Shown here in pieces: positions 14,792 through 21,631 of a stretch of 28,929 bases of DNA. The notes under the pieces are model-generated. The model had not been told where the DNA came from, searched no databases, and worked only from the letters and a program-made list of their open reading frames with translations. The stretch comes from Acidimicrobiales bacterium (GTDB taxonomy: Bacteria > Actinomycetota > Acidimicrobiia > Acidimicrobiales > Iamiaceae): NCBI GenBank assembly GCA_020439605.1, contig JAGQSI010000001.1, forward strand, positions 1 to 28,929, given 5' to 3'. Position 1 is the first letter of the stretch; the number at the start of each line of letters is the position of its first letter. The position numbers were made by a program, and so were the translations under genes.

Positions 14792-15565
14792 GTGAGTAGA
14801 ACCCCAACCCGGTCCGTGGTCGGCGCTGTAGCGCTCTGCTTGGCTCTGTTGACAGCTGGTTGCAGCTCGTCTGGAAGCGATGATGCCGAGAAGTCCGACA
14901 AGACAACCACCACCGCAAAGCCATCTGAAACAACGACTACAGAGGCCGAAGAAACCACAACTACTGAAGCCAACTCCGATGATGCTCAGGCTCGGGCTGA
15001 AGCAGTGCAACTCACCGAGGACGACTTCCCGACAGGCTGGAGCGCCGAGCCCGCAGATGAGACCGACGATGACCCAAGCCCAATCGATGAGTGCGATCCC
15101 AGCTTCGCTGATGACTCCGATGAAATCGGATCGTTCATGAACGATGACTTCGTGAACGGCGACGTGGACAACATGGATGGAACCTTCTTCAGTCTTGAAA
15201 CGAAGGTATTCGTGGACGAGGATGCCGCAGTCGCGGCACTTGCACCTTTCGCCGACGATGAGGTGATCAGCTGTATGAACGACGGACTCATTGAGTCGAT
15301 GGCATCGGATTCGGTCACGATGAGCGGTGAGCTGGTAGCTGATGACTCCTACGACATCACCACAGCAGACGAGACCCAAGGCGCATACGGTGAGTACACC
15401 CTTAGCGGGGCCGACGGCAGCGAGGTCAAGTTCCTGGTAGTGGTTGTGCTCATCCGCACAGGCGACATCGCCTCCAACGTGACGATCATGTCCATTGGAG
15501 ATTCGCTGGATCCCTCAGAGTTGGAGAATCCCATGAAGCGGATCGAAGAACTGCAGGCGAGCTGA
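14792..15565 (+). CDS. Putative lipoprotein with acidic Thr-rich linker
   Basis: The GTG at 14792 is a well supported start, with AAGGAG 5 nt upstream. The 257-residue product has a signal sequence ending in L20-T-A-G-C24, a lipobox, then a Thr/Glu linker (TTTTEAEETTTTEA) to about residue 64. The mature domain begins AEAVQLTEDDFPTGW, like the LxxxDLPxGW opening of many actinobacterial extracytoplasmic sensor-type domains, and contains two Cys (in DECDPSF and ISCMNDG) that may form a disulfide. It is strikingly acidic. Function is unknown. It is transcribed divergently from the other lipoprotein gene and ends at a GC hairpin before the convergent FAD oxidase. Confidence 0.8.
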   Translation: MSRTPTRSVVGAVALCLALLTAGCSSSGSDDAEKSDKTTTTAKPSETTTTEAEETTTTEANSDDAQARAEAVQLTEDDFPTGWSAEPADETDDDPSPIDECDPSFADDSDEIGSFMNDDFVNGDVDNMDGTFFSLETKVFVDEDAAVAALAPFADDEVISCMNDGLIESMASDSVTMSGELVADDSYDITTADETQGAYGEYTLSGADGSEVKFLVVVVLIRTGDIASNVTIMSIGDSLDPSELENPMKRIEELQAS

Positions 15566-15569
15566 TCCA

Positions 15570-15584
15570 GGCCCGGATCGGGCC
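15570..15584. terminator. Compact GC hairpin between convergent stop codons
   Basis: GGCCCG-GAT-CGGGCC forms a 6-bp all-GC stem with a 3-nt loop, placed 4 nt after the lipoprotein stop (15565) and 2 nt from the stop of the convergent FAD gene (15587). There is no U-tract on either strand, so it would be a non-canonical bidirectional terminator at best. Confidence 0.5.
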
Positions 15585-15586
15585 GT

Positions 15587-16987
15587 TCAGGAGTCGAACC
15601 CCAGACCCAGTCGGTCCAGGGTTCGTAGCCACAGATTTCGGTGGCCTTCTGAACGGTCCGCTCTTGCCAACGAATGGCGGGTGGCGGTAATCCCCATCCA
15701 TGCCAACGGTTCTGGTGGAAATGGAACTGGCTTGGATCTGACCATCTCGGTATTGGTTCGTTCGGTTGTCTCGCCATCTAGCAGGTCCAACATGACCTGT
15801 GCCCCAAACCGGGTGGCCCCCACACCGAGACCGGTATAGCCAACGGCGTAGGCCACGTCGCCGCGATGAGCAGTGCCGAAGAAGGCGCAGAACCGCGAAC
15901 AGGTATCAATGGCTCCGCCCCAGCGGTGGGAGAACCGGAGCCCTTCGAGCTGCGGGAACGTCTCGAAGAAGTGCTGTGCAAGGAGGCGGAAGGTGCGATC
16001 TCGGTCCATGTGTTTGTGATCGACGCGGCCCCCGAAGTTGTAGATGGCGTCGTAGCCGCCCCACAGAATGCGCCCATCCTCGGTTCGACGGTAATAGTGG
16101 AACTGGTTGGCACTGTCTCCGATGCCTTGATGGTTGGCCCAGCCGATCGAGTCCTGTTGCTCAGGGGTCAAGGGCTCAGTGACCAGGGCGTAGTCATATA
16201 CCGGCACGATGTAGGGGCGAACTCGTTTGAGCGGCGATGGGTACGCGTTCGTAGCGATTGCGACCTGACGCGAACTGATGGTGCCGTAAGGCGTTTCAAC
16301 CGCCATCGATGTACCGGCCCGAGACAGACCGACAACCGGCGTGTGTTCCACAATGCGAACCCCGAGCCTTTCGCATACTTCGCCCAGACCCCAGGCGAGC
16401 TTGGCCGGGTCCAAGATGACACAGCTCGAATCAAACCTTGCTCCTAGATAGGTGGGCGAGTGGACCTCTTGTTGGATCTGCTCACGGTCCAGGAACGACA
16501 GATGTGAGCGTGAATCTCGCTCAGCCACCTGCAGATCCTCTAGCTGATATGTCTGGGTTGCCACCGTGAGTTCGCCGCTTCGATGCAGGTCTGCATCTAT
16601 TCCATACCTCTCGACCGTCGCTACGAGTTCGTCGAGGTTCTTGTGTCCCAACGCTTCGAGCAGAGTTGCCTCTTCGGGCCATCTGCTGCGTCCGTTGTCG
16701 TCTCCATGCGTTATCGAGGAAGCGCAGAATCCCCCGTTGCGTCCCGATGCCGCGCCACCAACTCGCGATGCTTCGAGCAGGACCACTTCGCGTTGCGGGT
16801 CACGTTCTTTGGCACATAGCGCGGTCCACAGCCCGCTGTAGCCACCTCCGATGATTGTTAGGTCGCTTTGAGTTGGGCCATCTAGGGGATCGCGTTCTGC
16901 TGGGCGAATCGGGCGATCGAGCCAGTACGGAAAGCGTACGGCATCGCTGAGTGATGCCTCTAGGTGGGAACGATTTGGTTGCCCCAT
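15587..16987 (-). CDS. FAD-dependent amine/amino-acid oxidase (DAO family)
   Basis: This 466-residue flavoprotein of the DAO superfamily has the dinucleotide-binding motif IIGGGYSGLWTA at about residues 45-56, and ASGRNGGFCAS after the second strand, typical of members resembling gamma-glutamylputrescine oxidase (PuuB). A middle substrate domain includes RPYIVPVYDYALVTEPL. The C-terminal FAD contact block reads HRWGGAIDTCSRFCAFFG and GDVAYAVGYTGLGVG. The reaction is expected to be oxidation of a C-N bond with H2O2 release; the substrate is not determined. The FAD site at the N-terminus supports ATG 16987, although its ribosome binding site (GGAG, 2-3 nt away) is poorly spaced. It is divergent from glutathione peroxidase, which could remove peroxide it makes (inference). 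Confidence 0.88.
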   Translation of the reverse strand: MGQPNRSHLEASLSDAVRFPYWLDRPIRPAERDPLDGPTQSDLTIIGGGYSGLWTALCAKERDPQREVVLLEASRVGGAASGRNGGFCASSITHGDDNGRSRWPEEATLLEALGHKNLDELVATVERYGIDADLHRSGELTVATQTYQLEDLQVAERDSRSHLSFLDREQIQQEVHSPTYLGARFDSSCVILDPAKLAWGLGEVCERLGVRIVEHTPVVGLSRAGTSMAVETPYGTISSRQVAIATNAYPSPLKRVRPYIVPVYDYALVTEPLTPEQQDSIGWANHQGIGDSANQFHYYRRTEDGRILWGGYDAIYNFGGRVDHKHMDRDRTFRLLAQHFFETFPQLEGLRFSHRWGGAIDTCSRFCAFFGTAHRGDVAYAVGYTGLGVGATRFGAQVMLDLLDGETTERTNTEMVRSKPVPFPPEPLAWMGITATRHSLARADRSEGHRNLWLRTLDRLGLGFDS

Positions 16988-17068
16988 CGCTCCAGCCTGC
17001 CCGATTCAACGACGGGTTCGCCTCAAAACCGTGTTGAATGAACCGGCCCACACCAAATGGAGTTCTCG

Positions 17069-17557
17069 ATGACCACCCTTTATGACTTTTCAGCAACCGC
17101 TATAGACGGTTCGCAGATCGATCTTTCCTCCTACGAAGGAAAGGTGGTGTTGGTCGTCAACACTGCTTCCAAGTGCGGCTTCACACCGCAGTACGAGGGG
17201 CTTGAGACCGTGTATGACAAATACAAGGACCGGGGTCTGGTGGTGCTCGGGTTCCCGTGTGACCAGTTTGCCCACCAAGAACCCGGCGACGATGGCGAGA
17301 TCGCCGAGTTCTGCAGCTTGAACTACGGGGTGTCGTTTCCCATGTTCTCCAAGATCGACGTGAACGGATCCAACGCACACCCGCTCTATCAGTGGCTGCG
17401 CTCCGAAAAGGGAGGCCTGTTGGTGGATCGGATCAAGTGGAACTTCACGAAGTTCCTCGTGGATACGAACGGCCAGGTCATAGGCCGCTACGGGTCGACC
17501 ACCAAACCGGAATCGATCGCAAAAGACATCGAGGCCTTGCTTCCTGAAACCAACTGA
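17069..17557 (+). CDS. Glutathione peroxidase-family thiol peroxidase
   Basis: ATG 17069 (162 residues) is preferred over ATG 17057 because GGAG lies about 6 nt before it. The thioredoxin-fold enzyme has peroxidatic Cys36 in NTASKCGFTPQY, Gln70 in FPCDQFAHQEP, and Trp-Asn in KWNFTKFLVD, giving the Cys/Gln/Trp/Asn set. Cys64 in FPCDQF is the family's common second Cys. It is a cysteine, not selenocysteine, enzyme of bacterial length. Despite the name, such enzymes in bacteria usually take electrons from thioredoxin; actinobacteria generally lack glutathione. It reduces hydrogen or lipid peroxides in the cytoplasm. A TetR gene follows after 15 bp. Confidence 0.93.
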   Translation: MTTLYDFSATAIDGSQIDLSSYEGKVVLVVNTASKCGFTPQYEGLETVYDKYKDRGLVVLGFPCDQFAHQEPGDDGEIAEFCSLNYGVSFPMFSKIDVNGSNAHPLYQWLRSEKGGLLVDRIKWNFTKFLVDTNGQVIGRYGSTTKPESIAKDIEALLPETN

Positions 17558-17565
17558 TATACGTT
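17537..17565 (+). promoter_or_regulatory. Promoter of the TetR-hydroxylase operon (leaderless)
   Basis: TTGCTT (17537-17542), a 17-nt spacer and TACGTT (17560-17565) stand 7 nt before the GTG start at 17573, with no Shine-Dalgarno. The -35 lies inside the 3' end of the glutathione peroxidase gene. This is the best complete promoter pattern I found in the window. Confidence 0.6.
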
Positions 17566-17590
17566 TTCCGATGTGCCTTCGGAAAACGTA
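17560..17590. promoter_or_regulatory. Perfect 12-bp inverted repeat covering the -10 and start codon of the TetR gene
   Basis: TACGTTTTCCGA (17560-17571) and TCGGAAAACGTA (17579-17590) are exact reverse complements around a 7-nt spacer that contains the GTG start. At 31 bp its size suits a TetR dimer or two dimers. It is very likely the autorepressor site. As RNA it could also act as a weak hairpin terminator for glutathione peroxidase. Confidence 0.75.
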
Positions 17591-18376
17591 GATACTTCGG
17601 TCGAGCCGGTGGTCGAGTCGACGGTTGATGTGGTGGTTGATGATCGACGTTCGAGAAAGCGCGAGGCTCGTCGCCTTCGCCTTCTGGAGATCGCCGCTGA
17701 GATTGTTGAGGACCATGGCGTGGACGGGCTGACCATGGCTGCGCTCGGTGAGGCCTCGGACTATGCGACCGCGTCCCTGTACACCTACTTCTCCTCTCGC
17801 TCAGCCTTGGTGGCAGCGTTGCAGCAATGGGCGCTGGAGATCCTGGGTGAGGTTGCGCTTCAGGCGGTTGCGAAATGGGATCAGGACCTAGCTGAAGACT
17901 CTCAACTCGACGAACGCGTCAAAGCGCTGGCTCGACTGTGCGCATTCTCGGATCTGTTCCTTGCTGCGCCCGTAGCTCATCGCCGTGAATTTCGTCTTCA
18001 ACAGGAACTGCTGATCACCCCAGGTGTGCAAGACGTAGGCGATGCGGGCTCAGTTGTACCAATAGCCATGACAGTGCTCGCTGTGCCCCAAGGTCTGCTG
18101 GCCCATGCAGCGCAGGTCGGAGCTCTCAACAACCATGGTGGAGCCTTGGATCTCGCCGGTGTCCCACTCGAAGTGGCACTCGGGCGGACTCTGGCATGGG
18201 TACTTGCCCTGAACGGGACCCTGCTTGCCGATGGACTCGTTACCGGGCTCGCGTCCACTGGCGCCGCCCTGGGAACGCAGGTGAGCGACGCAATGTTGAT
18301 TGGTTGGGGAGCTGATCCCGATTCCTTGGCGGTCGCACGATCTCTCTCAAGTAAATGGCAGGAGGTAGCCCTATGA
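17573..18376 (+). CDS. TetR family transcriptional regulator
   Basis: This 267-residue protein has an acidic N-terminal extension (residues 1-24), then the TetR DNA-binding domain at about 30-75: LRLLEIAAEIVEDHGVDGLT, the HTH MAALGEASDYATASLYTYF and the closing SSRSALVAALQQWA. The C-terminal ligand domain (80-267) is helical with hydrophobic stretches, which suits a lipid or acyl ligand (inference). The GTG at 17573 fits a leaderless transcript from TACGTT, and a palindromic operator overlaps the start. Later GTG codons at 17609, 17630 and 17633 are alternatives but lack ribosome binding sites. The stop overlaps the hydroxylase ATG (ATGA), so regulator and enzyme are coupled and the hydroxylase is its likely target. 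Confidence 0.9.
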   Translation: MPSENVDTSVEPVVESTVDVVVDDRRSRKREARRLRLLEIAAEIVEDHGVDGLTMAALGEASDYATASLYTYFSSRSALVAALQQWALEILGEVALQAVAKWDQDLAEDSQLDERVKALARLCAFSDLFLAAPVAHRREFRLQQELLITPGVQDVGDAGSVVPIAMTVLAVPQGLLAHAAQVGALNNHGGALDLAGVPLEVALGRTLAWVLALNGTLLADGLVTGLASTGAALGTQVSDAMLIGWGADPDSLAVARSLSSKWQEVAL

Positions 18377-19005
18377 GCCAGATACTTCGTTTTGCAATTG
18401 CGTTCGTCCTCGCGTTCAACCTCTGGGGATTGGCTGAGTATCTCCTGCACCGCTTTGCCATGCATGAGCTGCACGGCAGAGGAATCATGAGCCGCGAACA
18501 TCTGGAGCACCATGTGGGGGCGGGGTGGGACTTCAGTGTGATGCACCTGTTGAGTTGGGCAGGGATGTTGCTGGTCGGCTTTGCGGTGTGGATGCCCATC
18601 ACCTGGTACTTCTTTGGATGGGAGACTGGTCTGGTCGTTGCCATCGGATGGGCGGCCGGTTACTTCTTCTATGAGTACCAACACGCCCAGGCTCATCTGT
18701 CAGCTCCCAGGAACCGATACGGAACCTGGCTCAGAAAGCATCACTTCCATCATCACTTTGGCCACCCCATGGCCAATCACGGTGTGACTATTCCGTGGTG
18801 GGACAAGGTGTTCGGAACGCTCGAAGTTCCAGAGCAGGTTCGAGTCCCGCGAAGGATGGTCCAACCATGGATGGCGGACCACAACGGAGAACTCAAGGCC
18901 GAGTTCGAAGCGGACTACGTGCTGGTCGGTTCGTCGGACTCGAACGAGCGGCTTGCATCTTTGGACCGCGCCCGTGCCTTTGCATCGGTTGCGCCCTCGG
19001 ACTGA
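18373..19005 (+). CDS. Fatty acid hydroxylase / sterol desaturase family protein
   Basis: ATG 18373 has AGGAGG about 7 nt upstream and overlaps the TetR stop by 4 nt (210 residues). The di-iron histidine boxes of the membrane hydroxylase family are visible: H26-RFAM-H31, H43-LE-H46-H47, a central HAQAH, and a C-terminal cluster HHFHHHFGHPMANHG. Hydrophobic segments lie at about residues 4-25, 58-78 and 84-105, consistent with a membrane-embedded diiron enzyme. Members hydroxylate or desaturate fatty acids, sterols or carotenoids with O2; the substrate here is unknown. About 25 polar residues at the C-terminus exceed the core fold. The TetR regulator encoded just upstream probably controls it. 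Confidence 0.9.
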   Translation: MSQILRFAIAFVLAFNLWGLAEYLLHRFAMHELHGRGIMSREHLEHHVGAGWDFSVMHLLSWAGMLLVGFAVWMPITWYFFGWETGLVVAIGWAAGYFFYEYQHAQAHLSAPRNRYGTWLRKHHFHHHFGHPMANHGVTIPWWDKVFGTLEVPEQVRVPRRMVQPWMADHNGELKAEFEADYVLVGSSDSNERLASLDRARAFASVAPSD

Positions 19006-19077
19006 AGATTCTGTTCAGGCGAGCTGGGGCCCAAGCGAGCTCCAGTCTGGGTCCGAGCGATGCATCGGTGCGCCACC

Positions 19078-19083
19078 TAGCGT
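19078..19083 (+). promoter_or_regulatory. Leaderless-type -10 (TAGCGT) of the LOG-like gene
   Basis: TAGCGT lies 7 nt before ATG 19091 with no Shine-Dalgarno. This spacing supports 19091 as the true start over the longer upstream frame. No good -35 is visible. Confidence 0.45.
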
Positions 19084-19090
19084 CGAGGCG

Positions 19091-20041
19091 ATGGAGGACA
19101 TGTTCCCAACCCTCGCTTTTCGTTCCGAGCTCTATTCCCCAGATGAGCTGTTCGAGGGTTTTGATCCCACGGACCCACTGTCTTTCGCAAAGACTCTCGA
19201 CTTTCGCTGCTTTCGCTCCACGAAGCTAGAGCTAGATGGCCAGGTCGGGATGCTGAGAGCCATGCACGATCAGTGCATGACAGAACTCAGGACAGAACTC
19301 GAGGTAGGCAGGCGGGTTGTTGCGATCATGGGCGGTCATGGGATGGCGCGCGACGACGCCGCCTATCGGGAGGTGGCAGAACTCGCACGATCATTGGCCC
19401 GAGTTGGAATTCTGGTTGTCTCGGGCGGCGGCCCAGGCGCGATGGAAGCAACACATCTCGGAGCGATGGTGTCGCCTCTGCCCAACGACGCCCTCGACGA
19501 AGCGCTTGGTCGACTGTCCGCGGAACCGAAGTTTCCGGACGTGAGCAGGCTGGTTGTTCGCGGCGGCGAATTGGATGAGGGCCAGTTGGCCTCGCTGCAC
19601 AGGTGGCAGACCCCAGCATTTGAGGTGTGGAACTCGATTGCGCCCTCTGATCGTGGCGACAGTCTGGCCATTCCAACTTGGTTCTACGGCAACGAACCAC
19701 CAACCCCATTTGCTGGCCATATCGCCAAATATTTCTCGAATCCACTACGTGAGGACGGGCTATTGGCGGTGGCGGTGGATGGAGTTATCTACGCGCCAGG
19801 GCGAGCCGGCACCGTGCAAGAGGTGTTCCAGGACTCTGCCCAGAACGTCTATCGCTCGATAGGTGATCGTTTCAGCCCAATGGCCTTCTTGAACCGGGAC
19901 GAATGCTGGACCAAGACACTTCCGGTACTGCCAATTCTCAAGGAGCTTTTCGGTCCAGAAGAGTTTGAGAGGTCTGTGCGGGTGAGCGAGAAACCTGAGG
20001 AAATTCTTGCCTTCCTGGTTGGTCACCATCAGGTCCGCTGA
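19091..20041 (+). CDS. LOG-family-like Rossmann protein (long form)
   Basis: I place the start at ATG 19091 (316 residues). The open frame extends back to 18953, but that part overlaps the hydroxylase gene and is Arg/Pro-rich and unlike the family. The core has the Rossmann signature of LOG/lysine-decarboxylase-like proteins: VVAIMGGHGMARDD, then ILVVSGGGPGAMEATHLGAM, and a late APGRAGTVQEVFQDS corresponding to PGGxGTxxE, with Gly replaced by Arg. LOG enzymes cleave nucleoside 5'-monophosphates and typical ones are about 190 residues; this one has about 75 extra N-terminal residues and an insertion between the motifs, so its substrate may differ. It lies 85 bp after the hydroxylase gene with its own promoter candidate. 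Confidence 0.8.
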   Translation: MEDMFPTLAFRSELYSPDELFEGFDPTDPLSFAKTLDFRCFRSTKLELDGQVGMLRAMHDQCMTELRTELEVGRRVVAIMGGHGMARDDAAYREVAELARSLARVGILVVSGGGPGAMEATHLGAMVSPLPNDALDEALGRLSAEPKFPDVSRLVVRGGELDEGQLASLHRWQTPAFEVWNSIAPSDRGDSLAIPTWFYGNEPPTPFAGHIAKYFSNPLREDGLLAVAVDGVIYAPGRAGTVQEVFQDSAQNVYRSIGDRFSPMAFLNRDECWTKTLPVLPILKELFGPEEFERSVRVSEKPEEILAFLVGHHQVR

Positions 20042-20202
20042 ACTCCGCGTCAGCTGACTCGCCTTCACCTCGTAGCTCTCAGAAGGACCGGCAGATTCTC
20101 GGGTGAAACGTTGTCACGCACCCTCTGGAGGCGACGGTGCTTGCATCAGATCGTCGCGGAGACCACGCTTATAGGGATTGTCCCCGACCGAACGGTTAAT
20201 CG

Positions 20203-20790
20203 ATGACTGCTCCCGATGCTCACGCTGCTGGCACTGATGGCAATACGCGTGGCTTCATAGTCCTGGCCGTAGCCGTTGTGGTCGGCGTTTTGTTGCTCAT
20301 GAACCTCGGTGCAGGTGGTACATCCAACGAGAACAGCAGCAACACCACTACACCTCCTCCCACCACAGCACCTATCGGTGGCACAACAACCATCGCCACC
20401 ACTACCACCATGGCTGTGGGTTCAGGCAGGACTCCCAGTGAGGTGAAGGTTCTCGTTCTCAACGGTGGTGGCCCAGCAGGTGCTGCCGGTGCCACTGCAA
20501 GCCAGATCGGCCAGTCCGGCTACACCATGGGTGAACCAGCAAACTCACCGGTGCAGGTGGACTCAACCACCATCTTCTACGCCAGCGACTATCAGCCCGA
20601 TGCAACCTCAATCGCGTTGCTGCTCGGCAAGAGCCCCGATGTCATCAAGGCCATTAGCGAAGCAGGCTTCAACGGTGCCGAAGGCGATGCCAACGTGGTT
20701 GTCGTACTAGGCCCGGATGCCCCGCCGGTGGAGCAGTCCACAACCAGCACCACCTCAGCATCGGGCACAACCACAACACAGTCCAACTGA
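20203..20790 (+). CDS. Membrane-anchored LytR C-terminal domain protein
   Basis: This 195-residue protein has a short cytoplasmic N-terminus, one membrane segment at about residues 17-37 (GFIVLAVAVVVGVLLLMNLG), a Thr/Pro-rich linker to about residue 75, and a LytR_C domain at about 80-170 (VKVLVLNGGGPAGAAGATAS, TIFYASDYQPDA, VVVVLGPDAPP). A second Thr/Ser-rich tail ends the protein. LytR_C domains occur at the outer face, alone or fused to LytR-CpsA-Psr wall-polymer ligases; this one has no catalytic LCP domain. ATG 20203 lacks a clear ribosome binding site. The trehalose-phosphatase gene follows after 15 bp, which suggests co-transcription. Confidence 0.85.
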   Translation: MTAPDAHAAGTDGNTRGFIVLAVAVVVGVLLLMNLGAGGTSNENSSNTTTPPPTTAPIGGTTTIATTTTMAVGSGRTPSEVKVLVLNGGGPAGAAGATASQIGQSGYTMGEPANSPVQVDSTTIFYASDYQPDATSIALLLGKSPDVIKAISEAGFNGAEGDANVVVVLGPDAPPVEQSTTSTTSASGTTTTQSN

Positions 20791-20805
20791 GTTGGTTCAC
20801 ACCTG

Positions 20806-21612
20806 ATGAACCAGTCGTCAACATTGGCGGCTGATGTCGTAGCGCTCATCGAGCCGTTGCGAGCAGTGCCGGACAAGAGCCTCTTGGTGCTCGACTTCGA
20901 CGGCACCCTTGCACCGATCGTGGCGGACCCAGCCACGGCCATGGCAGCCGATGGCGTGGTCGAAGCGCTAGAGGCCCTGTCGCAGAACTATCTGATGGTT
21001 GCCGTGGTTTCTGGGCGGCCAGTGGACTTCTTGAGTGAGCAGCTTCCTCCGAGCGTCTACCTGAGTGGTCTCTACGGCCTTGAGAGCTCCGAGGCGTCTG
21101 TGCGCTCCACGAACCCTCAAGCCGAGCAATGGCAGCCAGTGATCCAGGAGGCCGTTGAGCGCAGCGAGGCCGCATGTGGCCCGGGCACTGCGTTGGAAGG
21201 CATGGATGTGGAACCCAAGGGGCTCTCGCTGACTCTTCACGCCAGACGTCGTCCCCACCTCGAAGCGGACGTCGTCGATTTCGCCCGCAAGCTTGGCCTG
21301 GAGCTTGGCCTTGATGTGCGTTGCGCCAAATTGTCTGTCGAGATTCATCCGCCGGTTCCCGCCAACAAGGGCACCGTGTTGAGATCGCTGGTCGAAAAGA
21401 GCGGCGCCACCCGCGTGATGATGGTTGGGGATGACCTCGGAGATATCGCAGCGTTCGAAGCCATTGAACAGATGGCGCTAGACGCAGAGATTGCGGTGGC
21501 GGTTCGAATTGGTGTGGCCGGCGATGAAATGCCAGCAGTACTTGCACACAGCGTTCAGGCGATAGTGGCTGGACCGGACGAAGTTGTGGAGTTGATGCGG
21601 GAGCTTCTGTGA
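20806..21612 (+). CDS. otsB: Trehalose-6-phosphate phosphatase
   Basis: This 268-residue HAD-superfamily phosphatase removes phosphate from trehalose 6-phosphate. Motif I is LDFDGTLAPI with nucleophile D30 and general acid D32. SGRPVDFL gives motif II, GLYGLE is a family mark, a Lys follows in PVPANKGTVL, and MMVGDDLGDIAAFEAI gives the motif IV acidic pair. The length is normal for OtsB. It begins at ATG 20806, 15 bp after the LytR_C gene, without a clear Shine-Dalgarno. The GT20 synthase follows after 19 bp, giving the pathway pair in the order phosphatase-synthase. Confidence 0.93.
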   Translation: MNQSSTLAADVVALIEPLRAVPDKSLLVLDFDGTLAPIVADPATAMAADGVVEALEALSQNYLMVAVVSGRPVDFLSEQLPPSVYLSGLYGLESSEASVRSTNPQAEQWQPVIQEAVERSEAACGPGTALEGMDVEPKGLSLTLHARRRPHLEADVVDFARKLGLELGLDVRCAKLSVEIHPPVPANKGTVLRSLVEKSGATRVMMVGDDLGDIAAFEAIEQMALDAEIAVAVRIGVAGDEMPAVLAHSVQAIVAGPDEVVELMRELL

Positions 21613-21619
21613 ACTCTCG

Positions 21620-21625
21620 TAGGGT
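21620..21625 (+). promoter_or_regulatory. Leaderless-type -10 (TAGGGT) of the otsA-like gene
   Basis: TAGGGT is followed by 6 nt (TGAGCC) and ATG 21632. It sits in the 19-bp gap after otsB, so the synthase may have an internal promoter as well as read-through from otsB. No convincing -35. Confidence 0.5.
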
Positions 21626-21631
21626 TGAGCC

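Noticed and set aside
17560..17590. Reading the perfect inverted repeat purely as an intrinsic terminator of the peroxidase gene
   Set aside because: No T-run follows either arm, and the repeat overlaps a good promoter and the TetR start, so an operator is the better explanation; termination may be secondary.
18953..19090. N-terminal extension of the LOG-like protein
   Set aside because: The 46 extra residues overlap the hydroxylase gene, are Arg/Pro-rich without family similarity, and a leaderless promoter pattern supports the start at 19091.
20049..20058. GTCAGCTGAC 10-bp palindrome after the LOG-like gene
   Set aside because: Short, with no extended symmetry, no T-tract and no promoter near it. 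Likely chance.
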